DNA from: Acanthamoeba sp. SK_2022b
Taxonomy: Eukaryota > Discosea > Longamoebia > Acanthamoebidae
DNA: 15,138 nt
NCBI GenBank assembly: GCA_027943245.1
Contig: JANDJZ010001081.1
Span: 1-15,138 of the forward strand
Reading direction: 5' to 3'
The translations under genes and the position numbers were made by a program. A model generated the notes under the pieces. The model was not told the origin of the DNA, did no database searches, and saw only the letters and a list, made by a program, of their open reading frames with translations. Within the stretch, counting starts at the first letter, position 1. Each line of letters opens with the position of its first letter. This document shows positions 1 to 8,531 of the stretch, one piece after another.

Positions 1-2086
1 CAGTTGTTGGGGTCGTGGTAGCGCAGGAAGGCCTTGTGCAGGCGACGGCGCTTTTCACCGCGCACGATGTCCACCGACTCCTCGTTCACGTCGCGCATCT
101 GGCGACGCACCTTGGTGAGGGTGTTGCGACCCGAGTGGTACATGGCCGTGGCCGTGGCCATGGGGCTGGGGTAGAAGGTCTGCACCTGGTCGGCGCGAAA
201 TCCGTTCTTCTTCAGCCAGATGGCGAGGTTCATCATGTCCTCGTCGCTGGTGCCCGGGTGGGCGGCGATGAAGTAGGGAATCAGGTACTGCTTCTTGCCC
301 GCTTCCTCGCTGAACTGCTCGAACATCTGCTTGAAGCGGTCATAGCTGCCTATGCCCGGCTTCATCATCTTGGTCAGCGGCCCGGATTCGGTGTGCTCGG
401 GCGCGATCTTCAGGTAGCCACCCACATGGTGCTGCACCAGTTCCTTGACGTACTCGGGCGACTTCACGGCCAGGTCGTAGCGCAGGCCCGAGCCGATCAG
501 GATCTTCTTGATGCCCGGCAGATTGCGCGCGCGGCGGTAGATCTTGACCAGCGGGGCATGGTCGGTGTGCAGGTTCTGGCAGATGCCGGGGAACACGCAG
601 CTGGGCTTGCGGCAGGCGGCCTCGATCTCGGGGCTCTTGCAGCCCAGGCGGTACATGTTGGCCGTGGGGCCGCCCAGGTCGGAGATGGTGCCGGTGAAGC
701 CCTTGACCTTGTCGCGGATGTCCTCGACCTCCTGGATGATGGACTCCTCGGAGCGGCTCTGGATGATGCGGCCTTCATGCTCGGTGATGGAGCAGAAGGT
801 GCAGCCGCCGAAGCAGCCACGCATGATGTTGACCGAGGTGCGGATCATCTCCCAGGCCGGGATCTTGGTCTCGCCCTCATGGCTGCCGTTGGCGTCGGCA
901 TAGCTGGGATGGGGGCTTCGCGCATACGGCAGGCCAAAGACCCAGTCCATCTCGGCCGTGGTCAGCGGGATGGGGGGCGGGTTCAGCCACACATCGCGCG
1001 CGGTCACGCCTTCGCCGTGGGCCTGGACCAGGGCGCGGGCGTTGCCGGGATTGGTCTCCAGGTGCAGCACGCGGTTGGCGTGGGCGTAGAGGATGGGATC
1101 GGCCTTGACCTGCTCGTAGCTGGGCAGGCGCAGCACGGTCTTGTCGCGCGGCGGCTGCTTGCCCTTGCCGCGCAGCGACGGGTTGGGCACGAACTGGATG
1201 GTCTGAACGGCGGCGACCGAGGCGCCACCGTCGAGCAACGTCCCGCGGCATCACCCTCTTCCTTGGAACAGGTCCTGGCCTAGACTCGACGCACCTGCTC
1301 GCTGGTGGTCGTAGGGGTTGATGTGGGGCTCGATACGCCGGGCTCGTCCACCACGGAGGAATCCAGCTCGAACCAGCCCGCTTCCGACTCGCGGCGGAAG
1401 AAGGCCGTGCCGCGCACATCGGTAATGCTTTCCACGGGCTCACGCGCAGCCAGGCGGTGGGCCACCTCGACCAGGGCGCGTTCGGCGTTGCCGTACAGCA
1501 GGATGTCGCACTTGCTGTCCACGACGATGGAGCGGCGCACCTTGTCGCTCCAGTAGTCGTAGTGGGCGATGCGGCGCAGGCTGCCCTCGATGCCGCCCAG
1601 CACGATGGGCACGTCCTTGTAGGCCTCGCGGCAGCGCTGGCTGTAGACGATGGCCGCGCGGTCAGGGCGCTTGCCGCCCACGTCGCCCGGCGTATAGGCA
1701 TCGTCGGAGCGGATCTTGCGATCGGCCGTGTAGCGGTTGATCATGGAATCCATGTTGCCCGCCGTCACGCCCCAGAACAGGTTGGGCCGGCCCAGGGCCT
1801 TGAAGGCCTCGGCGCTTTGCCAGTCAGGCTGGGCAATGATGCCCACGCGAAAGCCCTGTGCCTCCAGCACCCGGCCGATCACCGACATGCCGAAGCTGGG
1901 GTGATCCACATAGGCGTCGCCCGTCACCAGGATCACGTCGCAGCTGTCCCAGCCAAGCTGTTCCATCTCGGCCCGGCTCATCGGCAGGAACGGGGCCGTG
2001 CCAAAGCGCTTGGCCCAGTAAGGACGATAGCTGGTCAGCGGCTTGGCGGCGCGATGGAAGAAGGAAACGTCAACGGGGGCGTTCAT
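1..2086 (-). pseudogene. ygiQ: YgiQ family radical SAM protein, frame-disrupted and cut by the left edge
   Basis: The start is the ATG at 2084-2086, giving [10 protein letters not shown], a typical YgiQ N-terminus. The N-terminal part (2086 to about 1337) holds the B12-binding-like UPF0313 region, including [15 protein letters not shown] and [18 protein letters not shown]. The C-terminal part (about 1250 to 1) lies in another frame and carries the radical SAM 4Fe-4S motif CxxxCxxC ([10 protein letters not shown], 792-815), then [13 protein letters not shown] and IAPEHTESG, and runs off the window. At 1337 one base seems missing: the frame ends as DEPGV.. at a TAG at 1280 while the next frame reads [10 protein letters not shown]. 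That frame then meets a TGA at 1251-1253 before [20 protein letters not shown] resumes, so the poorly conserved linker needs at least a second correction. The exact reaction of YgiQ is not established; it is a SAM-cleaving enzyme by family. Identity is firm; whether the breaks are real or sequence errors is open. Confidence 0.88.
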
Positions 2087-2161
2087 GATGGGCGGTTCGG
2101 CTTCTGGGAGCCTGTGCGGAAGGAACCGGCCAGTGTACGTTTCGGCACTCAACCCTGCTGG

Positions 2162-3154
2162 TCAAGGGTCTTGCTCCAGCCCCCTGATACGGCCTTCCTG
2201 CTGCTGCCAGCCCGACCTCTTTGCGGCCTCCTGCGCCAGCCAGGCCTTGGGCGTGTGCCCGGACCAGCGGCGAAATGCCCGTGCAAACACCTTCGGCGAG
2301 TCGTAGCCCGCGTTCTCGGCGATGCGGGCCGATGACAGCCCGCCGGCCTCCATCTGCTGGGCGGCCAGCGCCATGCGGTGCGCCGTCAGATAGCCGATGG
2401 GCGTGGCACCCACCAGCTCCTTGAAACGCATGCTGAAGCGGGTGCGCGACATGCCGGCCTCGATGGCCAGCGTCTCCACGCTCCAGGCCCGCTGCGGTTC
2501 GCGGTGCATGCACACCAGAGCACGCGCAACACAGGCATCGCCCAGGCCCCGCAGCCAGCCTTCACCCACGGCGGCCTCGCGCGCCAGGTGCTCGCGCAGG
2601 ATGTTGACCAGCAGCAGCTCGCCCATGCGCGCGGCCGACAGGCGCCAGCCCGGGCGCCGCGCCAGCGTCTCCAGCGTGAGCGACTCCATGGTGGTGGCCA
2701 GGCAGTCGGCCAGCGGCAGGTCGCTTGCCCGGATGTGGATCAGCGGCGGCAGGATGCGGAATACCGAATGACGGCAGTAGGCGGAAAACCACAACAGGGC
2801 CGAAAACATGTCCGTGGCCTCGCCGCCGCCGCCATGGCTGAAGACCAGGGGATTCTCGTCCCGCGGTCCTTCGGCGTGGCGGGCGATCATGCGCGAGAAC
2901 AGCTCGCTGGCAACGTCCATGTCGGACGCCACCACATGCGCGGCGCCCATGGGCAGCATGACCAAATCGCCGGGGTCGACACGCAGCGCCGGCATGCCCT
3001 CCACCTGGATCCAGTAAGGCGCGCCGCGCGCCATGCGGATCATGGCGCCGGTGACGCCCGTGGACTTCAGGCTCCACGGCGCCGTCAGCGCAAAGCGCGC
3101 CGTGACGGCGCGCTCCGAGCGGCAAATATCGAGAACTTCACTGAGTACATCCAT
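2162..3154 (-). CDS. AraC family transcriptional regulator with Cupin_6-type sensor domain
   Basis: A 330-residue cytoplasmic DNA-binding regulator. Residues 1 to about 190 resemble the Cupin_6 (AraC-binding) sensor domain, including the PYWIQVEG and GDLVMLPMGAAHVV beta-strand segments that usually form a small-molecule pocket. Residues about 208-310 are the paired AraC helix-turn-helix: WSVETLAIEAGMSRTRFSMRFKELVGATPIGYL (helix pair 1) and ARIAENAGYDSPKVFARAFRRWSGHTP (helix pair 2). The start at MDVLSEVLDI (ATG 3152-3154) is chosen because this is where family similarity begins and an AAGGG lies about 12 bases upstream; the longer frame to 3208 adds unlike sequence. It sits 108 bases downstream of the DUF2783 gene on the same strand and 75 bases upstream of ygiQ. 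It may control the monooxygenase cluster or an unlinked target; the ligand is unknown. Confidence 0.9.
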   Translation of the reverse strand: MDVLSEVLDICRSERAVTARFALTAPWSLKSTGVTGAMIRMARGAPYWIQVEGMPALRVDPGDLVMLPMGAAHVVASDMDVASELFSRMIARHAEGPRDENPLVFSHGGGGEATDMFSALLWFSAYCRHSVFRILPPLIHIRASDLPLADCLATTMESLTLETLARRPGWRLSAARMGELLLVNILREHLAREAAVGEGWLRGLGDACVARALVCMHREPQRAWSVETLAIEAGMSRTRFSMRFKELVGATPIGYLTAHRMALAAQQMEAGGLSSARIAENAGYDSPKVFARAFRRWSGHTPKAWLAQEAAKRSGWQQQEGRIRGLEQDP

Positions 3155-3262
3155 GGCTCGCGGGACCCTTGTTTTCGGGCCGATGTTAGCCAGTGCCGGC
3201 CATGCCACGGCCCGTCGGCACCCCGACAGCGATAGCGGTTTTCCCTGGAGCGCGACTACGCA

Positions 3263-3466
3263 CTAGAGATCCTGCTGCGCCGCCTGCACCAGCTCCGAGA
3301 ACACGGACGCGCTGCCCAGCCGTTCGGCCGCCAGCAGCGCCAGCTTGACCAGGAACAGCTCGGACCGCTGCGGGCCCGCCGTGTCGATGGCTGTGGCCAG
3401 CTGGTCGTAGACAGTTTCCAGGCCGGCGATATCGAGGGTGTGGGGTGATGTCTGTTCTTGGCTCAT
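3263..3466 (-). CDS. DUF2783 domain small protein
   Basis: A 67-residue protein with the DUF2783 pattern: LDIAGLETVYDQLATAID, AGPQRSELFLVKLALLAAERLG, then a helical tail ending AAQQDL. No signal peptide or membrane segment is visible and the protein looks all-helical. The start codon (3464-3466) follows a good AAGGAG eight bases upstream and overlaps the stop of the FAD monooxygenase as ATGA, so the two are translationally coupled. DUF2783 genes are commonly found directly beside FAD-dependent aromatic monooxygenases, so a helper role for that enzyme is a fair inference, but no biochemical function is known to me. The gene is short and embedded in misleading longer frames, so automated callers may miss it or extend it to 3823. 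Confidence 0.88.
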   Translation of the reverse strand: MSQEQTSPHTLDIAGLETVYDQLATAIDTAGPQRSELFLVKLALLAAERLGSASVFSELVQAAQQDL

Positions 3467-5198
3467 GCCGGAACTCCTTGCGTGCAGGTGGCGTTGTAGA
3501 TGGCCGATTGCAGGCGCCGGGCATCCAGCGCCAGCCAGCGCGCGCAGACATGCTGATCGGGCCGCAGCAGATAGGCGGCGCCGGGCGGGTGCCCTGCCGG
3601 CACGCCATGGCGTGCACGGCAGCGGCCATCTGCATCGGCCAGGGTCAGATCGGCACCCTGGACCGGCTGCGCGGCCGCCTGGCTGGAGATGGCCACGTGC
3701 GCAGGCCCACGCCACGGCCGCGCACCATCCTGGCAACTTCGCACCACTGGGCGGGCACGGGCGTGCCATCGGTGAAATACAGCAGGTCGAATCCACCGCC
3801 CAGGTGGTCCAGCAAATAGTCATCGGGCCCCAGGCGCAGGTTCAGCGGCGGTGCGCCATGGCCAGGGCCGGCTTCAAACAGGTGGTTGTCGTCATCCGCG
3901 CTGTTGAGCGGCGAGTGCGCGTATTCGTGCGGCCGGGAGGTGCGCCAGTGGTACAGCGGCCGCACGAATTCCTGGGTGAGCGACAGCGACAGCACGGCAT
4001 CGCGCAGCAGCCGGAAGCCGCGCGAGGGCGGCGCCATGAAGCGCGTGCTCTTGCCGGCCTCTTCGACAATCTCGCGCGCCGCGCCCACGCGCTCGCCGCT
4101 GTAGCTGTCCAGCAGCCTCACCGGCGCCACGCCGCGCGCCACCAGGGCCAGCCGCCAGGCCAGGGCCTGGGCATCCTGAAAACCCGTGTTGGCACCGCGC
4201 ACGCCGAAGATGGGCAGCATGTGGGCCGCATCGCCCGCGAAGATCACGCGGCCGTGCACATAGTCCGGCAAGGTCAGCGCGCGGGCGGAGTAGACCGAAC
4301 TCCAGTCCATTTCCCAGGGCGTGCCGCCGAAGCCGATCATCTCCAGCTGCGCGTCGATGCGCGCCTTGAGCGATTCGGGCTGCAGCGCCTGCTGCGCGTC
4401 CTCGCCCGCAGGCAGTTGGTAGTCCACGCGCCAGATGCCATGCGGCTCGCGGTGCATGAGGATGGTGTTGCCGGGGTTCCAGACCGGGTCGAAGAAGGCC
4501 AGGCGCTCCGTGGGCAGTGGCAGGTCGATGCGGATGTCGGCGATCACGAAGCGGCCCTCGTACGACGCCCCCTCCATCACCAGGCCCATGGCCGTGCGTA
4601 TGCCGGAGCGGGCGCCATCGGCGGCGACCAGCCAGTCGGCCTCCATCGCATACGGGCCTTGCGGCGTGTCCACTTCCAGCCGCGCCTTTGCGGCGGCGTC
4701 GCTGCCGACCTGCTCCACCCGGTCCACGCGGTTGCCCCAGCGCAGTTCGATCAGCGGATGGGCCAGCACCGCATCGACCAGGTATTCCTCCAGGTACTGC
4801 TGCTGCAGATTGGTCATGGGATGGAAGCGATCGTCATCGCTGTGCGGCGCCTCCATGCGGAACACGCGCTGCCCCCGGTAGAACGAGTTGCCACAGCGCC
4901 AGGGCAAGGCGTTCGCCATGACCCGCTCGGCCACGCCCACCTGCTGCAGGATCTCCATGGAGCGGCGCGTGAAGACGATGGCGCGGCTGCCTTCGGACAC
5001 CTGCAGTTCGGACTCCAGCAGCACGCAGCGCTGGCCGTGGCGCGCCAGCTCCAGCGCCGTGGTCAGCCCCACAGGGCCCGTGCCGACGATGACGACAGGA
5101 TGGCGCTGCACCCCTGGATGCTGCGAAGGCAGCCAGGGCTGGTGCACCCGGTACCGGTAGTAGATGGAATGCCGCGGCTGGGCATGGGGCTGGTGCAT
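3463..5198 (-). pseudogene. MhpA-like FAD-dependent monooxygenase (aromatic hydroxylase), one frameshift near the C-terminus
   Basis: A class A flavoprotein hydroxylase of the FAD_binding_3 / 3-(3-hydroxyphenyl)propionate hydroxylase type, about 578 residues when the break is bridged. Visible motifs: Rossmann VVIVGTGPVGLTTALELARHG (GxGxxG at residues 39-44), the DG motif VAADGARSGIR (191-201), and the second FAD motif GDAAHMLPIFGVRGANTG (322-339). The start MHQPHAQ (ATG 5196-5198) has GGAG seven bases upstream. After residue about 500 (near 3699) the frame runs to a premature stop at 3645, while the next frame gives the expected tail HVAISSQAAAQPVQGADL and AAYLLRPDQHVCARWLALD, ending at 3463. 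A single missing base in a short G/C run explains this. It should hydroxylate a phenolic or similar ring with NAD(P)H and O2; the substrate cannot be read from sequence. It is coupled to DUF2783 and lies 108 bases behind a LuxR regulator. Confidence 0.87.
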
Positions 5199-5208
5199 GG
5201 ATGTCTCC

Positions 5209-5228
5209 GTCTTGCGTCTTGCGTCTTT
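5209..5228. repeat. Short tandem repeat, 7-bp unit, in the leader of the FAD monooxygenase
   Basis: On the + strand GTCTTGC occurs twice in tandem followed by GTCTTT. The tract ends about ten bases before the monooxygenase start codon and abuts its ribosome binding site (GGAG). It is only about 2.9 copies, so it may be chance. Confidence 0.5.
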
Positions 5229-5306
5229 GTGAGGCCGCAGTGTAGGCAGCCCCCGCTCCGGCAATGTACCCGGATGGGGACAGACAGGACCCTCCAGCCC
5301 CCAGGC

Positions 5307-6173
5307 TCAGGACAGCGCCTCGGGCTCCATCAGCAAGGCAAACAGCTCGCGCTGCCCCTGCACGCCCAGCTTGCCGCAGACGCGCTTGAGATAGGTCCGG
5401 GCACTGGCCACCGTGATGCCCAGGCGCTGCGCCAGCCGCTCGGTGTCCAGCCCCTCGACCACGCAGCGCACCACGTCCATATCGCGTTGCGTGAGATGCG
5501 CAAAGCGCCGCGCCAGGCGCGCCAGCACCAGGCCCGCCAGATCGTCCTGCAGGGCCTGGCCCGCGTAATGCAGGCGCATGGCCTGCATGACCAGCGGAGC
5601 AAAGGCCTCGATGCGTGCAATGGACTGCGGGTCAAAGCTGCCGTGCTCCTCACCCCGGTACAGATTCACCGCCAGCCAGCGTGCGCCGGTCTGCAGGGTC
5701 AGCAGCGAAAGCCGCTCCACCAGGCGGGGCAGGTCATAGCAGACACGGCGGTACTCGGGATGGCTCACGTCCGAAGGCTTCTGGCGATGGAGCCAGACGC
5801 GCGCTGGCGCCTGGGGATTGCGCTGCTGCCGCGCCAGCTCGGCCTGCATCACGCGCTGCGCGCCGTCCAGTGGATAGAAGCGCTCGCTGTAATCCTGGGA
5901 AATCAAAGGCAGTGCGCCTGTGCGTGCCCGCTCCCCGAACCCCACGATGCGCGGCCGAGATCGCCCCTGGAACGAAAAGATCGTGCACTGCGCCAACGGC
6001 ACATGCCGGCCCAGCAGGTGCAGCAGCTGCCCGGCCACCTCGTCGCTGCTGGCGCTGGAGCGGCCCACCTGCTCCAGCAGCGCCGTCACATCGCCCAGCG
6101 GCACAGGCAGGCTGGCATCGCTGGCGCAGGCAGGTGCCAGCAGCCAATGGCTGCGGACGGTGTCATTGCTCAT
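5307..6173 (-). CDS. LuxR family helix-turn-helix transcriptional regulator
   Basis: An intact 288-residue regulator. The C-terminal LuxR/GerE domain occupies about residues 225-283: HLTQRDMDVVRCVVEGLDTERLAQRLGITVASARTYLKRVCGKLGVQGQRELFALL, shown here as the span with the typical LT.RE.dVl start and the VxTYLKRVxxKLGV recognition helix. The first 220 residues match no domain I can name with certainty; no response-regulator Asp pocket is evident, and a GAF- or autoinducer-like sensor fold is only a possibility. There is no transmembrane segment. It reads in the same direction as the FAD monooxygenase, ending 108 bases before it, so it is a plausible local regulator of that gene. The ribosome binding site before the ATG at 6171-6173 is weak. 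Confidence 0.86.
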   Translation of the reverse strand: MSNDTVRSHWLLAPACASDASLPVPLGDVTALLEQVGRSSASSDEVAGQLLHLLGRHVPLAQCTIFSFQGRSRPRIVGFGERARTGALPLISQDYSERFYPLDGAQRVMQAELARQQRNPQAPARVWLHRQKPSDVSHPEYRRVCYDLPRLVERLSLLTLQTGARWLAVNLYRGEEHGSFDPQSIARIEAFAPLVMQAMRLHYAGQALQDDLAGLVLARLARRFAHLTQRDMDVVRCVVEGLDTERLAQRLGITVASARTYLKRVCGKLGVQGQRELFALLMEPEALS

Positions 6174-6203
6174 GGGTGCGGGAACAGGCTGTGGCAGGAA
6201 TGC

Positions 6204-6233
6204 AAAAAGGCCGGTGCATTGCGCAGCCGGCCT
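6204..6233 (-). terminator. Rho-independent terminator of the leftward 56-residue gene
   Basis: Read on the minus strand, AGGCCGG (6233-6227) pairs with CCGGCCT (6214-6208) around a 12-base loop and is followed directly by a run of five T (6208-6204). It lies between the small gene ending at 6355 and the LuxR gene starting at 6173, so it separates these two same-strand transcription units. Confidence 0.75.
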
Positions 6234-6335
6234 GGGTGAAGATGTTGGAATGATAAATCCAGCGCAGCGAGGCCATTGCCTGCTGCGTTCCTGTCGGCGG
6301 TCGTTGGAGCCGCTCAGCCTGGCCGGATGGCCCTT

Positions 6336-6353
6336 GGCTGCACGGCTGCAGCC
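6336..6353 (-). other. Strong hairpin directly after the small-gene stop codon
   Basis: GGCTGCA (6336-6342) and TGCAGCC (6347-6353) are perfect inverted arms around a four-base loop, one base past the stop codon at 6355-6357. No T run follows. It may protect the transcript 3' end or pause polymerase. The remaining 6234-6335 holds no gene I can recognise. Confidence 0.5.
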
Positions 6354-6354
6354 A

Positions 6355-6525
6355 TCACCATTCGCCTACGTTGCGAATGCGCTGGTCCAGGTCCAGAGGA
6401 AGGCCGCCACCGGCGGCTTCATGGTCCTGGCCTGCCTGCTCCAACGCCATGGGCGGAGGACTGAAATGATCGCGGCCAAAGGTGTGTTCGGTGAGAACGG
6501 GATCGCGGGAAGGTGGGGTGTTCAT
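6355..6525 (-). CDS. 56-residue small protein of unknown function
   Basis: The frame opens with an ATG at 6523-6525 preceded by a perfect AAGGAGG eight bases upstream, one of the best ribosome binding sites in the window. The product begins MNTPPSRDPVLTEHTFGRDH, has a Pro/Gly-rich acidic middle (SPPPMALEQAGQDHEAAGGG) and ends LDLDQRIRNVGEW. It has no signal peptide, no membrane segment and no cysteine, so it is probably a soluble, partly disordered cytoplasmic protein. A hairpin lies right after the stop and a clear terminator about 120 bases further on, so it forms its own transcription unit, divergent from the IMPACT gene at 6722. I do not recognise a family. The good ribosome binding site, the terminator and the lack of an overlapping gene are the case for it being real. 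Confidence 0.66.
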   Translation of the reverse strand: MNTPPSRDPVLTEHTFGRDHFSPPPMALEQAGQDHEAAGGGLPLDLDQRIRNVGEW

Positions 6526-6721
6526 GGTTGCGCCTCCTTGACAGAAAGCTTACTGCGAATCTTTCACGATTTCTGTAGGACAAACCTGGATGCAACCCTC
6601 TGAAGCTGAAATGACACAAGGTACGCATGCTCACAAATGTGTAGCGCTTCGTAATAAAGGCGTAATGAATCCATGCGCCAAACACCGAGCCAGGGGCAAT
6701 CGGGTAAGCTTGCCGCCCTCC

Positions 6722-7321
6722 ATGCCACAGACACTCCGCGCGCCTGCGCACAGCGAACTCCTCATCAAGAAAAGCCGTTTCATCGGCTGCGTGCAGCCCA
6801 TGGCCGACCGCGCCAGCGCCCAGGCGGTGGTCGATGCGCTATGGCGCGAGCACCCCGGCGCCGCCCATGTCTGCTGGGCGCTGCTGGCAGGCGGCCAGTC
6901 GGCAGCCGTCGATGACGGCGAGCCCAGCGGCACGGCAGGCCGCCCCATGCTGGACGTGCTGCGCCACCAGGACCTGGAAGGCGTGCTGGCCACCGTGGTG
7001 CGCTACTTCGGCGGCGTCAAGCTGGGCGCCGGCGGCCTGGTCCGTGCCTACACCGATGCCGTGGCCCAGGCCTTGCTGACCGCCGAGAAGGTGACGCTGC
7101 AGCGCATGCAATTGCTGCGCTGCAGTGTCCCTTATGCGCTCGAAGGCCTGGTGCGGCGCGAGATCGAGGCGGCAGGCGCCGAATTGCTCCAGGTCGAGCA
7201 TGGATCGCTGGTGCAGTTCGATCTGCGCCTGCCGCAGTCGCAGGCTGAAGGCTTTGTGAGCCGCCTCAACGAGAGCGGTCAAGGACGCGTGGGCTGGCTG
7301 GAAGTCCACCCCAGCGAATGA
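6722..7321 (+). CDS. IMPACT/YigZ family protein
   Basis: A 199-residue protein of the YigZ/YvyE/IMPACT family, close to the usual 200-210. The N-terminal UPF0029 domain starts at ELLIKKSRFIGCVQP and carries both family signatures, DDGEPSGTAGRPML (64-77) and VVRYFGGVKLGAGGLVRAY (92-110). The C-terminal 60 or so residues fit the DUF1949 domain. The start at ATG 6722-6724 puts KSRF at residues 17-20, as in homologues; a longer in-frame start at 6590 adds unrelated sequence. The ribosome binding site is weak. Bacterial members are cytoplasmic and of uncertain function; the eukaryotic relative IMPACT binds GCN1 and modulates translation control. It stands alone, converging on the M20 gene 21 bases away. 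The spacer 6526-6721 is AT-richer and holds both outward promoters, but no box could be assigned with confidence. Confidence 0.92.
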   Translation: MPQTLRAPAHSELLIKKSRFIGCVQPMADRASAQAVVDALWREHPGAAHVCWALLAGGQSAAVDDGEPSGTAGRPMLDVLRHQDLEGVLATVVRYFGGVKLGAGGLVRAYTDAVAQALLTAEKVTLQRMQLLRCSVPYALEGLVRREIEAAGAELLQVEHGSLVQFDLRLPQSQAEGFVSRLNESGQGRVGWLEVHPSE

Positions 7322-7342
7322 GATGCGCCGGGCTCAAGCAGT

Positions 7343-8521
7343 TCAACCGGCCACCAGAAACCGCTGCGCCAGCAGCACCCAATAGGCGGCTCCCACGGCG
7401 ATGTTGTCGTCGTTGAAGTCATAGCCCGGGTTGTGCACCATGCAGGCGCCTTGCTCGCTTCCCTCGCCATTGCCAATCAGCAGATAGCTGCCTGGCACGC
7501 GCTGCAGCATGAAGGCAAAGTCTTCGCTGCCCGGCAAGGGTGGCGCCTGCAGCGTGACATGTTCCGGGCCCAGCAGCTCCAGCGCGATCTGGCGCGCGAA
7601 GTCCGTCTCCTTGGGCGTGTTGACCAGCACGGCATAGCCGGGTCGCCAGTCGAGTTGCGCCTGCACGCCGAAGCTCTCGGCCTGCGCACTCACCAGGTCG
7701 CGAATGCGCTCCTCCAGCAGCCTGCGCACATCGGCATCCAGCGCACGCACGCTCAACTCCAGCACCGCGCTGTGGGCGATCACGTTGTTGGCCTTGCCCG
7801 CATGGATGGCGCCCACGGTCACCACCGCCATCTGCAGCGGATCGATGTTGCGCGAGACGATGGTCTGCAAGGCCATGACGATGCTGGCGGCCGCAACGAT
7901 GGGGTCGGCCGCGCGGTGCGGCATGGCACCATGCCCGCCCACCCCGGTGAGCGTGAGCGTGGCGTAGTCGGAGGACGCCATGGCTGCGCCCTCGCGCAAG
8001 GCCAGCCTTCCCTGGGGCAGGCCCGGCATGTTGTGCATGGCAAAGATGGCGTCGCAGGGATGTCGCTCGAAGAGGCCGTCCTCCATCATGCGCAGGGCGC
8101 CGCCGCCGCCCTCCTCCGCAGGCTGGAAGATCAGCGTGAGCGTTCCGTCGAAGCCGCCGTGCTCGGCCAGATGCCGGGCCGCTGCCAGCAGCATGGCGGT
8201 ATGGCCGTCATGGCCGCAGGCATGCATGACGCCGGCATGCGTGCTGGCATGGGCGAATTCATTGGCCTCGGCGATGGGCAGCGCGTCCATGTCGGCTCGC
8301 AGACCCAGACGCCGGCTGCCGCTGCCGCGCACCAGCCGCCCCACCACGCCCGTGCCGCCCAGGCCGCGTTCCACCTCGTAGCCCCATTGCTCCAGTTGCT
8401 GCGCGACAAGGGCGCTGGTGCGGTGTTCCTCGAAGCCGAGCTCGGGGTGCCTGTGGATGTCGCGGCGCAGCTCGACGAAGGCTGCGGCCGAGCCGCGCAA
8501 AGTGTCCAGAAGGGTGTTCAT
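7343..8521 (-). CDS. M20 family amidohydrolase/aminoacylase (hippurate hydrolase-like)
   Basis: An intact 392-residue metal-dependent amidohydrolase of peptidase family M20D (hippurate hydrolase / IAA-amino acid hydrolase type). Visible metal and catalytic elements: LRADMDALPI (74-83), HACGHDGHTAML (100-111, metal ligands Cys102 and His104), QPAEEGGGGA (133-142, Glu136/Glu137), AMHNMPGLP around His163, the lid-domain GGHGAMPH (195-202), LPGSEDFAFML and VHNPGYDFNDDNI (His363). It should cleave an N-acyl amino acid or a related amide in the cytoplasm; the exact substrate is not readable. The start ATG 8519-8521 gives MNTLLDTLRGS and lies ten bases after the corrected stop of the Bug receptor gene, so the two form one operon. 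The longer frame to 8593 overlaps the receptor gene and is not used. Confidence 0.93.
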   Translation of the reverse strand: MNTLLDTLRGSAAAFVELRRDIHRHPELGFEEHRTSALVAQQLEQWGYEVERGLGGTGVVGRLVRGSGSRRLGLRADMDALPIAEANEFAHASTHAGVMHACGHDGHTAMLLAAARHLAEHGGFDGTLTLIFQPAEEGGGGALRMMEDGLFERHPCDAIFAMHNMPGLPQGRLALREGAAMASSDYATLTLTGVGGHGAMPHRAADPIVAAASIVMALQTIVSRNIDPLQMAVVTVGAIHAGKANNVIAHSAVLELSVRALDADVRRLLEERIRDLVSAQAESFGVQAQLDWRPGYAVLVNTPKETDFARQIALELLGPEHVTLQAPPLPGSEDFAFMLQRVPGSYLLIGNGEGSEQGACMVHNPGYDFNDDNIAVGAAYWVLLAQRFLVAG

Positions 8522-8531
8522 GTGCGGCGTC

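Noticed and set aside
15..1283. Open frame on the + strand opposite ygiQ
   Set aside because: It mirrors the radical SAM coding strand and its His/Gly/Ala/Val-rich product has no domain.
3438..6239. Very long open frame on the + strand (about 930 codons)
   Set aside because: It is antisense to the FAD monooxygenase and LuxR genes, has no recognisable domain, and is a by-product of high-GC codon use.
6245..6300. Minus-strand stretch AGGAACGCAGCAGGCAATGG, faintly like the SRP RNA core
   Set aside because: The invariant GGAAGGAAGCAGC loop is not present and the flanks do not fold as a 4.5S RNA stem.
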